Source: Bugulina stolonifera (Eukaryota > Bryozoa > Gymnolaemata > Cheilostomatida > Bugulidae). Taken from it: a DNA stretch of 64,000 nucleotides. Below are positions 12,101-27,100 of this stretch, in pieces (the first letter of the stretch is position 1; the number at the start of each line of letters is the position of its first letter). The stretch is from NCBI GenBank assembly GCA_935421135.1, contig OW285189.1:11429072-11493071 (forward strand), given 5' to 3'. The notes below the pieces were generated by a model. It did no database searches and had not been told where the DNA came from. It saw nothing but the letters and a program-made list of their open reading frames with translations. Both the position numbers and the translations under genes were made by a program.

Positions 12101-15100
12101 ACCTGAACAAGTGACGTCACTTATTCACCTATTGTTGAATAGCTGAGCATTTTTGGCAATATATAAACTTTACAGTCTGATTACACTGAAGTAAATAAAG
12201 TAAATATAGTCAATTTGCATATCATCTTGAAGCTAAAAGTGTTACCTAACAGACTAGAATGGTCAAATCCTCAAAAATTGAATACTTTAACAGCATATTA
12301 TGAAAATGTGCTAGTTTGTTGTTATTGATTCCTTCAGGTTCAACTCTTTCTCATTGAAACTACTGTCTATAGTTTATGCTGTGTGCAGAGTGGTTTGAAA
12401 AGATTATGATTAACAGATATTGCAGTAACAACTCATTGTTGATGAAAGCTGTTACATAACATGCACTTGATAAGGCCAGACTAAACTAGATTGGCATACA
12501 TTATAATGTATATTATAACATTAATTGGCAGTTGATTATAAATTATATTTATATTAGTTGTGTGCAATTATGCTCTCCTTATATTCCTCCATTGTGTTGT
12601 TAATACCATTATGGATTTTAGCATACACTAGCCAGCCTGACTAAATGACTAATAATTGCCCATTATTTCAGGTTCAGATGTACCTTTCAATATTATTAAA
12701 AGTGTTGGTGGGAGCAAGTATCTTAATAATGAATAGTAAGACGAGACGCATTTTTATATTTTTGTTGACTCCTTGTATTTCGATGTATATCCATACATCA
12801 TCATCAGAGGAATGTATGGATATACATCGAAATACAAGGAGTCAACAAAAATATAAAAATGCGTCTCGTCTTACTATTCAATATTATTAAGTTGTCAATT
12901 TTATAATAAATTCATTTCACTCTCTCATACTTGATTCAACCAGGTAACATGATTGCATCCTCTCACTCTCTCTTACATGTTTTGTCTTCTGGTAGTAGCA
13001 TTGATTGTAATTTGGTGTTATCCTCTCCCTGTTCTATTTATGTTATAATCTCTTTATAGAATTGTTATCAATAGCTTATAAGAGCCCATGTGTATGTAGG
13101 CCTGGTGACTAACACACACTGTATATAGTATAGTCACTAATAGGTAGGCCCAGGGGAGGCAGCGCTTGAGTGGTCTGTTCTGACTAGCTGAGGCTGAACA
13201 GCAGTTGTGAGTTGCTAGAACGTGAGATACATTTTGTAAGATTTGTCCTCTCCATGGTTATGTGTAGATAACTTCCAGTGCTTACTAATAGAACCAGGAT
13301 CGTCCTGAAACAGTGTTCTGGTTTATAAGTTTCTCTTAGTTAGGTAAATGGTATGTATGTTGGAACTTCCATTATCACTACAAACATGTACAGTATTGCA
13401 ATATTATAAATTATTATCTTGTTTTTTTTAATAGCGGTTATTTTGTTTACAGGTTGTCATGGATACTGGTGTATGGAGTAATAATAGTTCTGATCAGCTC
13501 ATTTGCTGTCCTGATGGCTCACTTTACTGGATTCTTCAGTGCTATAAGTAACAAGCTGATATTCTTCATACTCTTGATGTTATATGGCCTCTCTGTCATC
13601 AACCTGGCCTTTGTCTTAGCACCCTTCTTTAACAATCCAAAGGTAAGGGGATATAAATGTATAATATTATGATATAGGTGTGTGTCAGTAGTCTGCCTAG
13701 GTAAGGTACGGTATAGTGTTCTAATTAGTTTGATTTCAGCTAATTATATTCTAATTAGTTTGATTTGAGCTAACTATTCCTACACATTCAAACACCTTAG
13801 TGATAGTAATGAATATGTATATTGTCAAGTTAGAATACAAGTACATGTATATACATTGTACATGTATGTAGGCCTATATGCCAAATGTAGGTCAATATGA
13901 ACTAAAACTTCTATTGATAGGTTTCAGGTTTTAAAACAACCCTCGGGCAGCGAGCATTTCATATATATATAATATTATGTACAACCACGTTCGATATAAT
14001 AAATTTATGTATGCCTACAATTGACCCGTTTCCAATTGTGTTCTGTATACATGTACAAAGTACAATGCATATTTAACAGATAGCTGGACCAATAGCATCC
14101 ATGTCCACTACAGCTATAGGAGTTGCCTACTACGCCATCAGTCTGTCCACTACCTATGATGCCGATGGTAAACCACACTCCCCAATACCAGCTGCAGTTC
14201 AATGGCTTCTCTGTCTATTCTCTCCCATAGCCTTTGCTCTTGGAATAGAAAGGGTAAGTAGAACAGCGCTTGTCACTACGCTAATTATTATTATGTGGAT
14301 AGTATGCAGATATGATATCAATGTGAAGGTACGATTGGACAATTTCCCCTGTCACTTCACGATTGCTTCAGATATGTTGCGGAGTTGTCCCACTGCTTAT
14401 CTATGACCAGTGGGGGAGGGTTGTCCCATGTGTCCATTAATCTTCTTCTCAGCATAAAAGAAACAACAGTTACTCGAATGTTGATATATGGTAGATGACA
14501 ATTCTGCATTTCTCACATTGGGAGTGGGTGGAACCAGAAAGACAGAGCCTGGTCTTCCTACCTTTTCTCATATCTGTCAATACTATGAAGGTCACAGGTC
14601 ACAGTTGTATATTCATAACTTTAATCACAAGGTTGCTGTTCAGAACTTTGGCTGCTGACAGCAGTTGCAACAAATTACTTTTGAAGGTCAAGGGTGGCAT
14701 GCAATGTGCAGGTACGGAGTACATTGTGTTTACACAATGTGGTGAGTGTTGAGCACTCTGGTATGTTGACTTGTCACAGTTCGAAAAGGACACTACAGTG
14801 TGTATACAAAGGCTGTTAGATATATGATACTGCGAATTATTTATATTTATTAATTTTAAAGATGTTACCGGCTTATACTTTTCGGCATGACCAGCCTCTT
14901 GCAGCTGGCACTGCTAGGTACCAGTGCTGGCCAACTCTCTGTGAGAAAGGCCCAGATGACATGGTCTTTTTTGGCAGGGGTAAAGGAGTTGCCTTCAAGC
15001 CATGCTGGTGTGCAAATTGTAGTGAACATAATTGCTAAAAATTGAACGATTCTAGATGAGTAATAATATCTTTCTAATTGTAATTCTACATGTAACTACA

Positions 15101-18100
15101 CATTGTTACCAGTAATTCTGTTACAAATTTACTTGTGTGTTTTATACCACAGGGCTTATATTTGGATATCTCACGGCGAGGGATAACCTGGAAGAACCTG
15201 TCGTTTGGATATGATCAAGATGATGCACTGCCGATGTCAGCTCATTTGATAATGCTGGCTGTTGACGCTGTGCTCTACTTTCTACTGGCGTTGTATCTGG
15301 ACTCCGTCGTACGTGGTAAGGACAGTTCAGTACTGTATGACTTTATCGGTATCCGCAAAAACATGCTGATATACAGATCTTGCAAAAATATGTTTGTTGG
15401 TAAATTAGCGATTGCCATGCTTCTTTTTATGCATAATATTTATTACTAATATAAAATATGAGTTGGAGGAAGTACTATTGTAATTTGCTTTACAATGAGC
15501 ATTGTTTAACATTGTTGTCAGCATTACATTATTTACAAAACTAGTAGTAGTAGTAATATTGGTCATTGTTGCCCATTACTGTGTGCACTAGCATTGTGAC
15601 TGTTGCTGTAGGAGAATATGGTGTGAGGAAACATCCATTGTTCTGCTTCATGCCTTCATACTGGCGTACTAAACAGAAATCCCAACAGGAAATAGATGAA
15701 ACTACGACAAAGTTTCAGTCAGATGCACAAAAAGTGGTTGATATTGAAGATGTCAGCAGTGACCTGATTGGTAAAAATTCTGTCAGGTATGTACAGCTGG
15801 TATAACTTAGTATTTACATGTAACTCGGGAGTTATCTTCTTTTTGTATCTTGTAACACAAGTTATGTGCAATAGTAATTATATAATATGAATGCCAAGCC
15901 TAGTGTGTTATTGTATCTTGTGTGTGATAAAGTAGACATGAGAGACTGTATTATTACATGTACATGTATATATTGATCAGGTTATTTGATCTGAAGAAGT
16001 CATATAAAAGCTCTGGTGAAACTATCAATGCGGTTCAGGGTGAGTAATCTAACTATACTATTACTATACTATGACTCAAGTATTCTGCGTTGTGTTGTGA
16101 CGCATTGTGTTGTGATGTGTAGCGTTGTGTTTTAAAATTTTTGTCTGTCTGTATGCAATATAAGCTTAATTGCTGTAAGCTAATGGTGATATCACATTCA
16201 CCATATAAATCGTTGGTGATGTCTGTTGGCTGATGTGTATAAATGTTTCAAGTAATATGTTATGTTGTTTAGGAATATCACTGGACATGTATGAAGGTCA
16301 GATCACATGTTTGCTTGGACATAATGGTGCAGGGAAGACAACCCTTATGAATATGCTGACTGGACTGCTACCCCCTACCTACGGAACAGCTACAATCTAT
16401 GGGCTGGTATGTATCATATAGTTCTACATAAGTACTGCTACACGCACCATTGTGCTCTTCGTGCGTTTCACTACGATATCATAGAAGTTTATAATGGTAA
16501 GGGTGTAATATAAAGTGTTACCTCAGCTTTCTGGAACAACACTAAGTGTTGAAATTTCTCTTTTACTACCATGTTGTTTCTGGCGTTTATAGGATATAAC
16601 GGATAGCAATGCTATGACTCATATCAGGGAGATTACAGGGGTGTGTCCACAGCAGAATGTCCTTATAAACGAGTTGACTGTGCGGGAGCACCTCTGGCTA
16701 TTTGCTGGACTTGAAGGGGTGGACCCTCAGAAGATTGAAGAAGAAGTATGTGATACCCGAGCCATGAATCTGTGTGATACTATTAACCTAAGGCTAATGG
16801 TTATAGCCTCAGTACCATGACATACAATTCACTGCTTCACTCACACCATAGCTTATTCTTATTATTTTGTTTGTGCTTGCATACGGCCTAATTTTACAGT
16901 CGAGAATCGAGAAGCCGAGGATTGACTGTTTATGTAATAATATGGTAGCTGACAATAATATAACCCTTTACCTTTCAGATAGCCTTTGTACATCTGCCTT
17001 TGCCTTGACTTCCGTAATGTATTTCATTATCTACAGGTGGAAAAGATTATTAGTGATATTGACTTGGTAAAGAAATCAGATTCTATGGCCAGAGATCTCA
17101 GTGGTGGACAAAAACGTAAACTCTGTGTCGGTATCGCACTTATTGGCGACCCTAAGATTATCTTCCTTGGTATGTTTTTTGTCTTCTTTACTGTGATACC
17201 TCTACTGTGTTACCTTTACTGTGCTACCTTTACTGTGTTACCTCTACTGTGTTACCTCTACTGTGCTACCTCTACTGTGTTACCTTTACTGTGTTACCTC
17301 TACTGTGTTACATTTACTGTGTTACCTCTACTGTACTACCTCTACTGTGTTACCTCTACTGTGTTACCTCTACTGTGCTACCTCTACTGTGTTACCTTTA
17401 CTGTGTTACCTCTACTGTGTTACATTTACTGTGTTACCTCTACTGTACTACCTCTACTGTGTTACCTCTACTGTGTTACCTCTACTGCGTTACCTCTACT
17501 GTGTTACCTCTACTGTGTTACCTCTACTGTGCTACTTCTACTGTGCTACCTCTACTGTGTTACCTCTACTCTGTTACATTTACTGTGTTACCTCTACTGC
17601 GTTACCTCTACTGTGCTACCTCTACTGTGCTACCTCTACTGTGTTACCTCTACTGTGCTACCTTTACTGTGTTACCTCTACTCTGTTACATTTACTGTGT
17701 TACCTCTACTCTGTTACATTTACTGTGTTACCTCTACTGTGTTACCTCTACTGTGCTACCTCTACTGTGTTACCTTTACTGTGTTACATTTACTGTGTTA
17801 CCTTTACTGTGTTACATTTACTGTGTTACCTCTACTCTGTTACATTTACTGTGTTACCTCTACTGTGTTACCTCTACTGTGCTACCTCTACTGTGCTACC
17901 TCTACTGTGTTACCTCTACTGTGCTACCTCTACTGTGTTACCTCTACTGTGCTACCTTTACTGTGTTACCTTTACTGTGCTACCTTTACTGCGCTACCTT
18001 GACTAATAATGGTGATACTGTAGTATTATAGCAAGGTCTATCGTGAATGATTTACAGATGAACCCAGTGCAGGAATGGACCCTCATTCTAGACGCCATCT

Positions 18101-21100
18101 TTGGTCACTGCTGAAAGAGAAGAAAAAGGATAAAATAATCTTACTAACTACTCACTTCATGGATGAAGCGGATCTACTCTCTGGTTGGTATTCTTTGTAT
18201 TATTATGTTATAGTATGTAATAATCTGTGTTACTTGTTGGGGATCTATTACAATGTTAGTAGTGATAGAGTGTGATTCGTTACTAATAGTCGAAACAGTG
18301 TGTGTGCACATCATCTTCTAGGGGTTATTTCTCTATACTTGTTGTTTTATAGACAGGAAGGCAATCATTAGTAAGGGAACTCTAAGATGCTGTGGATCTT
18401 CCATATACCTGAAAACTAAGTTTGGGGCGGGGTACCATCTCAAGTAAGTGACCCATAATTACCTAATTATTACAATGCAGTTATTGGTTTGTGATGGATC
18501 TCTTGACATTTGGAGTTACTGTCACAAATAGGAATTGTAATTAGTATTTAGAAATTATGAAGTCTAAAATGTTTAAATATTTTATAGCAGCTGTATATTT
18601 ATGTGCTATGTACACAATATATCATTTGTTTCTCTTAGTTTTGTAGTTGATCCTCAGAAATTTAAGACTGATAAGGTAAGCACAATGATAAGGGAGTTCA
18701 TACCAGATGCTGCTATAACTCATCAACACGCTGCCGAAATCACATATACTTTACCCTACAAAGATGTTGGCAAATTCTCTGGTAGGTTAACAAGTTTTAA
18801 TCGTTATTTATCATAACCGAAGTATTTTTGAATAGTTAATGATTAATCAATGGATGCACAATCTGTCCAAGTTTTTTCTTTGGAAAATGAAATTCTTTTG
18901 GAATTTCTAACTGTGCGATCCTATTGGTTTTCATTATGAGACATGAAGTCTATTAAAAGACGACGACAGTTCTTTCAAAGAGGTTATACATTGGCCATGA
19001 GTCACACTAAATGTGTGTAAATAAGCTAACTGCAGCGACTGATCATGTAACTGAATACCATGCTCCACTTGTGAAACTTTTATCCATGGAGTTGCATGTT
19101 TATCTGTTGTCCTGATTTTAATTTTTAAGAATGCATCTATAGGCTAGGTTTCTTGGAATTGTCTGCTCAGTAATCTAGGAGTTATACTCACAATTGGTTT
19201 ACTGTTCATATAATTAGTCTGTATGTGTGACCCATAACTTGTTGAACTCCCCTCATAGAATGTTCTATGATATATATAGTATCTTCTCTTCTGTTTATAA
19301 GATTTATTCAATAAAATTGCGGAACACACTAAAGAGTCGGAGCATACCTCGGAGGCGGAGCCCACTTCGGAGGCATCAAACAATGCACGGTCTTATGGGA
19401 TACTCAGCTACGGGATCAGCATGACTACATTGGAGGAGGTATTCCTCAAGCTGGGTGAGTTAGCACTGCCAGCCATTCAAGTTGCTGCCGTTTCTGCCAA
19501 TTTTTCTGCATCAGTTGATTGTCCAATCACATAGAACTGCTGCTAGCATGCATGAGTCATATTACCTGATGCAGAAGAATATTACTTTGTAGCCTTAGTT
19601 AAGTTGTGAATAAGTTGGTAAGGCCAGGTAGGACTTGGTTCGATAATGAGTGTGGTGCTTATGCTAACTTGAGCTATTCTTTCTATGCAGCTGATACTTC
19701 ACTCTTGACCACAACCGTAGTGGTGGGGTTGTTTGTGTAGTATATATACATGCAATCATAGATAACGGAATATGCCTTATATTACTATTTAAACATAAAC
19801 ATTACACACGTTGTATGCAATGACACATAATATGTTTTGTGGTAATTGAAGTACAGGTGCTAATACATAACACAGTGTTCACTTTCTTACACTCATATCT
19901 CTATTTTATTGTGGCAAAAATTACCTGCAAGTGTTGGCAAGTCGTCTTTTTAAAACTTTGTCTTTAAATATTTCAAAAATAATTTTGAATTTTAGAGTTA
20001 TTTGCCCTTGCTTAGTAAAATTGTGAAGCAGCTCCAAACAATTTTGCAATTTCCTAATACGGCAGGTGTGTATGTATGACACGGCAGGTGTGTACGTATG
20101 ACACGTTGGGTGTGTACTTATGACACGGCAGGTGTGTATGTATGACACGGCAGGTGTGTACGTATGACACGTTGGGTGTGTATGTATGACACGTTGGGTG
20201 TGTATATATGACACGTCAGGTTTGTACTTATGAGCTACACATACATGTAGTTAATGTTTCAAGGTAGTTAACCTGAAGATGCAATAGAGGGCTTCATATT
20301 TTTAGTCATTCGAAAAAAGTTTAAATTGGAATCGAAATACTTGTTACAAGCTAAATCACGGTGAATGTTATTTTTATGTGATAATGTTCTCTTCAGGGGA
20401 AGAAGAAGAAGAAGCAGAAATTGAGAAAGGTGTGCCTGCAGATAACAGTGTGTCAAATGGTGTTATGGAAAATGGTGCTGACCATAAAGCTGATGAGGCA
20501 ATTCTCGGAGCACGTAAGTCTGTAGGACATTTAGTAATATATACCCAACTCATGTTATTGGAACATCTCTAATTAGCCTACATGTATATACATTCTATTT
20601 CAAATTTACTTGATAATGTTTTCTTGGGGAAGAAACTGTGATGAAATGCTGCCTATTTGTTCCTGTTAAGAATAATTGAGAGGATAACTCTAAATATGAT
20701 CAGCAAAACTAAGTGCATCTGTGTTTCATATTCCTTAACTCAAACAGCTAGTTTAGTGTTGAGCATCACAATTTATTTTTAATCGTGCTTTACTAAATGT
20801 TTGCGCAAGACATGAATTCACGCATACCTCGCCATAGTGAGTTGGTGACAGCATTAGTTGTTGACACTACAACATTTTCTCACATGTTTCTGCATTTCAT
20901 TGTCAATCAGCACTAGTGCTTAAAACTTTTTTCTCGTGGTATTTTTATAACCTTCAATAATATATGGTAGATGTAGCTGACATGCCGTGTGCTTTAGCTG
21001 TAATGTTTGTACATTGTAATTACTGATACGTGTACCTCACTTTTCATGTTTCACTCTGGCACAATTTCTATATAGCTATGTGAATGCCCACCTAGTACTG

Positions 21101-24100
21101 TGTTGCTTTCGTGCGACTGTTGATAGTGACACATGTGTGCATCTGTAAATTTTACTGTTTGACTTCAAATATTACAACTTTTGATTGTGTTGTACTATTA
21201 GCCACAGCCACTGTATCGCCATCAGCTACAGGTAACACTAGAAAGCACAACCACATTATATTTTAACACCACTTGACAAGAACACAGCACCTTTTATATG
21301 ACACGCATAATATTGTATCTAAGCTTGTTTTCTTGGGAATTTTATGCTCAATGATTTGGAATTGACACTTGGTATAGTTACATGTATGTAGCTTGTGGCC
21401 CATGACTTATCAAGCTTCTTTCATAGACTTGTGGAGGCGTATTTGGTGGAGAAATACACAATCTGAGAAAAGTATTTCAAATTTAAGAGTTGTCTACATA
21501 ATGGGAGAGACTTGATAAGTGTATTATGTATAACAGTTTCTAGTATTCATACTGCTTATAGTTATTTCAACTTTCAACTTCCGCTTGAATATAACATCTG
21601 CTGAGTGACTTCTGCTACTGAATGGTTAAGTGACTTGGTCCTGTATATAGATAGTTTTTAATTTTTATTTCTGTGTGTACATGTATACTGGACAAAGTTT
21701 TACACTAAATACTGTGTGGTTGAATATGGATGGTTGATCACATATTCTGGTTTCTTTGAGTGCCAGTTCCAATGAGTACCGGTTCCATTGAGTACCGGTT
21801 CCATTGAGTACCGGTTCCATTGAGCACCGGTTCCATTGAGTACCGGTTCCATTGAGTACCGATTCCATTGAGTACCGGTTCCATTGAGTACCGGTTCCAT
21901 TGAGTACCGGATTCAATACCACTGACATTTGACTGTCAGTCGTATCCTGGGTATTTTATGATTATTCTGGGACTTTCGGTGTTTTCTATATATTATTGCA
22001 TGAATGTATATTGAAAAATTTTTGTTATAAGTGTTATATTATGCTACCTAGTTATACAGTACTTTAAATCTTTTAAAGGATGTGTTATTTTCCACTGTGT
22101 TATATTTACATGTACATGCAGATGTGTGAAACTGTGCATAATATGCTATATGAGTTTCTTAAACTACAGCTACTTGTTGCGTGGCAAATTTCTTGTAGTT
22201 TGATAGTAGAATTGTATAGAAATGCACAAGACAAGTACATATCATGTAAATTTATAAATCTGTTATGTTACTACTGATGCTATCTTGTGCAGGTACCAAG
22301 GCCAAGTTGATAACAGGAAAAGAGCTTTCTAAACGACAGTTCATAGCACTTGTGAAGCTTAGATTCAAACAGTTGACGAGGAACAAGGGTGAGCAGTCTA
22401 TACCAACACGTAAACACACACCTAGATGTGACATTGAGAACCCATAAATAATCACAGAGCAAGTCCTCTAATTTCAAAACAGAACTTCATCATGTTTTGC
22501 GATGTTTTTGGTCATGTGATGATAAACATACTAACACATATAACAGAGTGCTTATATTTGTAAAATATATAATTGTATGCGAATTGGAATGATGCTCCGA
22601 ATTATGTAATATACTCTACCTTACAGGTGCCTGGTTCGGCAGATTCATGTTTCCTGTCATGCTGATTGTGGCAGGAATGGCTGTTATTAAGTTCTCTAAA
22701 GGCAATGGTTCTGACGGGAACACTCCAATACTCAACGTTACCGCTACCGGACTGCTGGAAGACCCGATACATCCTGTAGCTGTAACCAATAACACAAATG
22801 GTAAGCTAGTATATCACACTCTTATGTAAGCTACAGTTAGTTGTAATATATCATAGTAAATTTTCTCAACAGTGAGGTACTGTATTTCATTGCTGTTGGG
22901 AGGTGTTGCAAGGTATAGCACTTTTATTGCTTCTCTCGTATTACAGCAACCGAGTAATGAATAAACTCATACTTATACATAACGCAAGTTCTTATTCTAC
23001 AGGTAGGCAGTCTGTGTTATCACATAGTGCAAGGAGTGTTATAGAATATATCATATACGTAATGGTGTTATAAAGGTATGATAGATGCTCTAGTATCCAG
23101 TATATCCGACCAATGGGACAATGGTGGTGCAGATGTTTATGATGCTGGCACGAATTTACTAGACGTCAGGGCTCATGAACTTGGCTATAAGATAGACTCC
23201 TACCCTAAAAACCAAACACCAGTAAGATATGACATCTCTCTACCACATGATAGTGTTTATATTTGAATAAAAGTTTAAAAACTGTATTTCGCAGGTAACT
23301 GCGGAATTATTTTGATCAGTTCTATTTTTACACTTGTATTGTTCTGTGGTAGTTATTGCTGCTATTTACTGTCAATTCATATCATGTTGTACATGTATAG
23401 TGTTGTCTTCTGTTTAAAGGCAAATGCACAGCCTCATTTGAATGATATTGTAGTAACACCTGACACCCTTCTGTATTTCCTAGAGCCAAATGACCCTCCA
23501 GTACAACTCTACCTGGATCCACTCCTTGCCACTGCTAGTTAATGTTATGACCAACTCTCTGTTCGACTCGGCTAACAGCTCATCTAGGGTAAGCTCTTAC
23601 TCTCTCTTATCTATAGACTGTAGAGGATGGTACATGTAGATTTTACCTAGGAGTTATCCTCTCTTATTGGTATGCATGGTTTTATGAGTGGCTTTTTCAG
23701 AATTTATTGAGAAAATAAATATTTATGAACTTGAGGTACGAAAACTCTGGAATGTTCCAATTAAATACTCTTTTTACTCTTTTACACGGCATGCTTTCTT
23801 GGTATTATACATAATATTAATCTTATTGATGCAACTCAGAATTTTTCTGTATTACCATTTGACGATTTTCTGAATGCAGAATTAATTGTCTCGTTTTAGG
23901 TGAACACTTATATTCACCCATTCAAGTCTATAACTCCATTACCTGAGTTCCAAGGAAGCATATTTGCCTTCTCCTTGATTGTCGGGTTCGCCATAGTGTT
24001 TATTCCTGCTGGCTTCGCTGCATCCGTTGTCAAAGATAGAGAGGTATATGTTACAAAGTCATTAACTAAGTAATAATAGTATACATAGGAGTAATTTTAA

Positions 24101-27100
24101 GGGACACAGTAATATCGCTTCCAAATTTTTATTCGTTGGTTGGTTGAGGAGATGTGGGACGTAATCATGTGACCAATCATGTGCTGTTTATTATTAAGTG
24201 CAAGTGACCAATCATGTACTGTTTATTATTAAGTGCAAGTGACCAATCATGTACTGTATATTATCAAGTGCAAGTAACCAATCATGTACTGTTTATTATT
24301 AAGTGCAAGGCTCGGAGTCAGCTGAGAATAAGTGGAGTCAGCTCAGAGCTTTACTGGGCATCCATTTGGTTTGTGGATCTGCTGCAGGGCCTACTGCTAG
24401 GTCTTATCGTCATGCTGCTCATGTTGGCTTTCCAGGTACTCAGTCTAAGTTTATAATACTGGGTTTATTTGGTTTCTATTACTTTTCATCTTTTGGCATA
24501 GACATAGACATGGCATAGACATACATGTAGACATGACATAGACATAGACATGGCATAGACATAGACATGACATAGACATAGACATGGCATAGACATAGAC
24601 GTGGCATAGACATGCTAGTTAGACTCTGTAATAAGTTTAAGGATTGTGTACGTAATGAAAAGTAACTATGAACTATTTTACATATGATTGTAAATGAGTG
24701 TCAACATTGTGGTTCAAAACCGGCTAAACACAGCTGAGAGTATTCTTAGCTATAACCACTATCTGGAGTTGTTTTCCCTTCAGATTTTGTGGACCTTAGT
24801 AACTCAGTAGCTAAACATCTACCGGAGCTGCCCTCCCTTACACTACTATAACTACTATTAATACACTGTATATTAGTACTATGTATGTTTATAGATACCT
24901 TCATTAGTAACTGATGGAGCCCTCATATGTTCCGCTATATTCTTTATACTCTACATACCTCTGTACATGTGTATAGCCTATACACTCTCCTATCTAATAG
25001 ACAAGTATGAAATGGCCACTACTATTCTACCCACAGTCTTTCTAATGGTGAGTAAATGTATAGCCTGTGTTCTAATTATTCTAATATATTTATACTCCTG
25101 TATATTTTCTCAGAACTAATTCCATGCTTGTTATGCGTAGAGTAAGGGACCCAGGTTATAGAGGGGCAACAGTTCTTGTAAACTCTGCTTCTACAAACTT
25201 TTTTTCACATCAATTTAGATTGAAATATACGAGCAATATTATTTTTATTTTAAAGTAAGATTGAGTTACTAAAGCTACCGTTTATAATATTTTGAGTTCT
25301 TAATACTTTACTGTCTTATTATATTATGTAAGTTGATATCTGTGTATTATGTACTACATAACACTTTCCTGGTGTATTGTAGATGTACATGATTCCATAT
25401 AACATGGTCGCCATCATGATATTTCTACCAGATGAAGGGGTGAGGGATATGGCTAAATATTTACACTATATAACAGTGGCTGTCAACCCATTGTATACCG
25501 TATCTGGTTTCTTCTTTATGGTGAACAAGGTAAGGCGACTTGTATCTATATATAAGTGGTTATACATGTAGTATATGCAGGATACTTGGTTTAATTTCAG
25601 TTTAAATTTTTGAATGGTGTTTTAGAGAAATAATCATCAGTAAATTGCTTTCTGTTGTCTGCTATTTCTAACTCAAACCTTAAGCTTTCAAGGATACAAT
25701 CATAAAAATAATAATATTAAATAATTGTATTGGTATTATTGCATTGTTTATTATAATAGCAATCTTATTTATGATTGTTAAACTTGATGTCTATTTCATT
25801 GTTTGTTGTTCTGTCTTCTAAACATGCAGCTAAAATTTTATTCTGTTTTCAATACACGATCTTCAACTATGCATACATTGATGTTACAGCTGTACATAGT
25901 AGAAAGTTTCAAACAGCAGGACCTGACACCAGATGTCACTCTTAAGATGTACTTGGAATGGGATAACTTAATTACAGTCTGTTTTATTCCGGTAAGTTCT
26001 ATTATTCACTAGTTTGCAACCACTGTGCTCATTATAAGGCATGTAGTGGTACCCTAGTTTCTCCAGTTTGGTCTGTGAGCTTGGGAAATGCAGTTGGAAG
26101 TATTTGTAAAGGGGAACTGATATAAACTCTTAGAAGTTGTCTTCTCAACAGTGAAGACAACTCCTGATGATAGTGTGAATAATCTAATTTATAAGGAAAA
26201 ACTACAAAGTCCAGAATCCTACTTTTACATGCAGATATTTCCTATACTGAATGTAATTGCTTGTGATCCTATTATTTTGATATTTGACTTGTACAGCCAT
26301 TAGTGTGGTACGGAACCTTAGCAGTTGCTATGAGAGCTGCAGAGATTCTCAAATACGGAGGAAACATCAAAGATGTGTTCTGGTGTATCAAGTCTGATAC
26401 TCATACATGTCAGGTTAATGTAGACGTGATATCTAAAGAGGACAGTGACGTAGCTCAGGAGAGACAGTACGTAGAGAATATGACCAGCAACTCGGAGGCT
26501 AAGGTGAAATATAATGATTTACACTCTATCTATCATGTTATAATACAGTTATTATTGTGTATATGCTGTGTTATATACATGTATGACTGAAACTTGGATT
26601 ATAAATTGTACTAAAAATAGTTAGAAGTGGAGGAATACGTGAACATAACGCAGTAAGGTGACATGTGAACAGTTCGTTTACAACATTTTCTTTAGACACA
26701 TAACAAATTGATTCTTGTAGGTTCCACCAGTCATTGTTGTAAAGAACATGAGAAAGGAATTTAAGACGAGTAAAATGACTTGTTCTAAAGACTCGCAGGT
26801 GCTAACAGCTGTACGTAACAGTACATTCAGGGTACAACCGGGGGAAGTTTTTGGTCTACTGGGTCCAAATGGTGCTGGTAAAAGTACTACACTCAACATG
26901 CTGACAGCCGAGACTGGACCCACTGCAGGATCTGTAAGTTGTTCTACAAACTATTATAGGATATGTGTTACAAGCCTCTAAATATACTCATTTTATTTGT
27001 AGTGTTATTCATTAATACGTTGATTATTTGGCGCTATTTGTGTACAAGGAGGAGTCATATTTCACAGTCAGCGGGAGTTTAATAGATACTACAATCATGA

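Noticed and set aside
16986..18031. Three overlapping open frames of 261-338 codons
   Set aside because: They are translations of the stop-free 14-bp minisatellite in ABCA intron 12; splice signals and phase show that it is an intron.
23420..23542. Apparent ABCA exon ending in a stop, or a frameshift in TMD2
   Set aside because: Using the acceptor at 23482-23483 instead gives [16 protein letters not shown] in phase with exon 21 and matches the family, so no break is needed.
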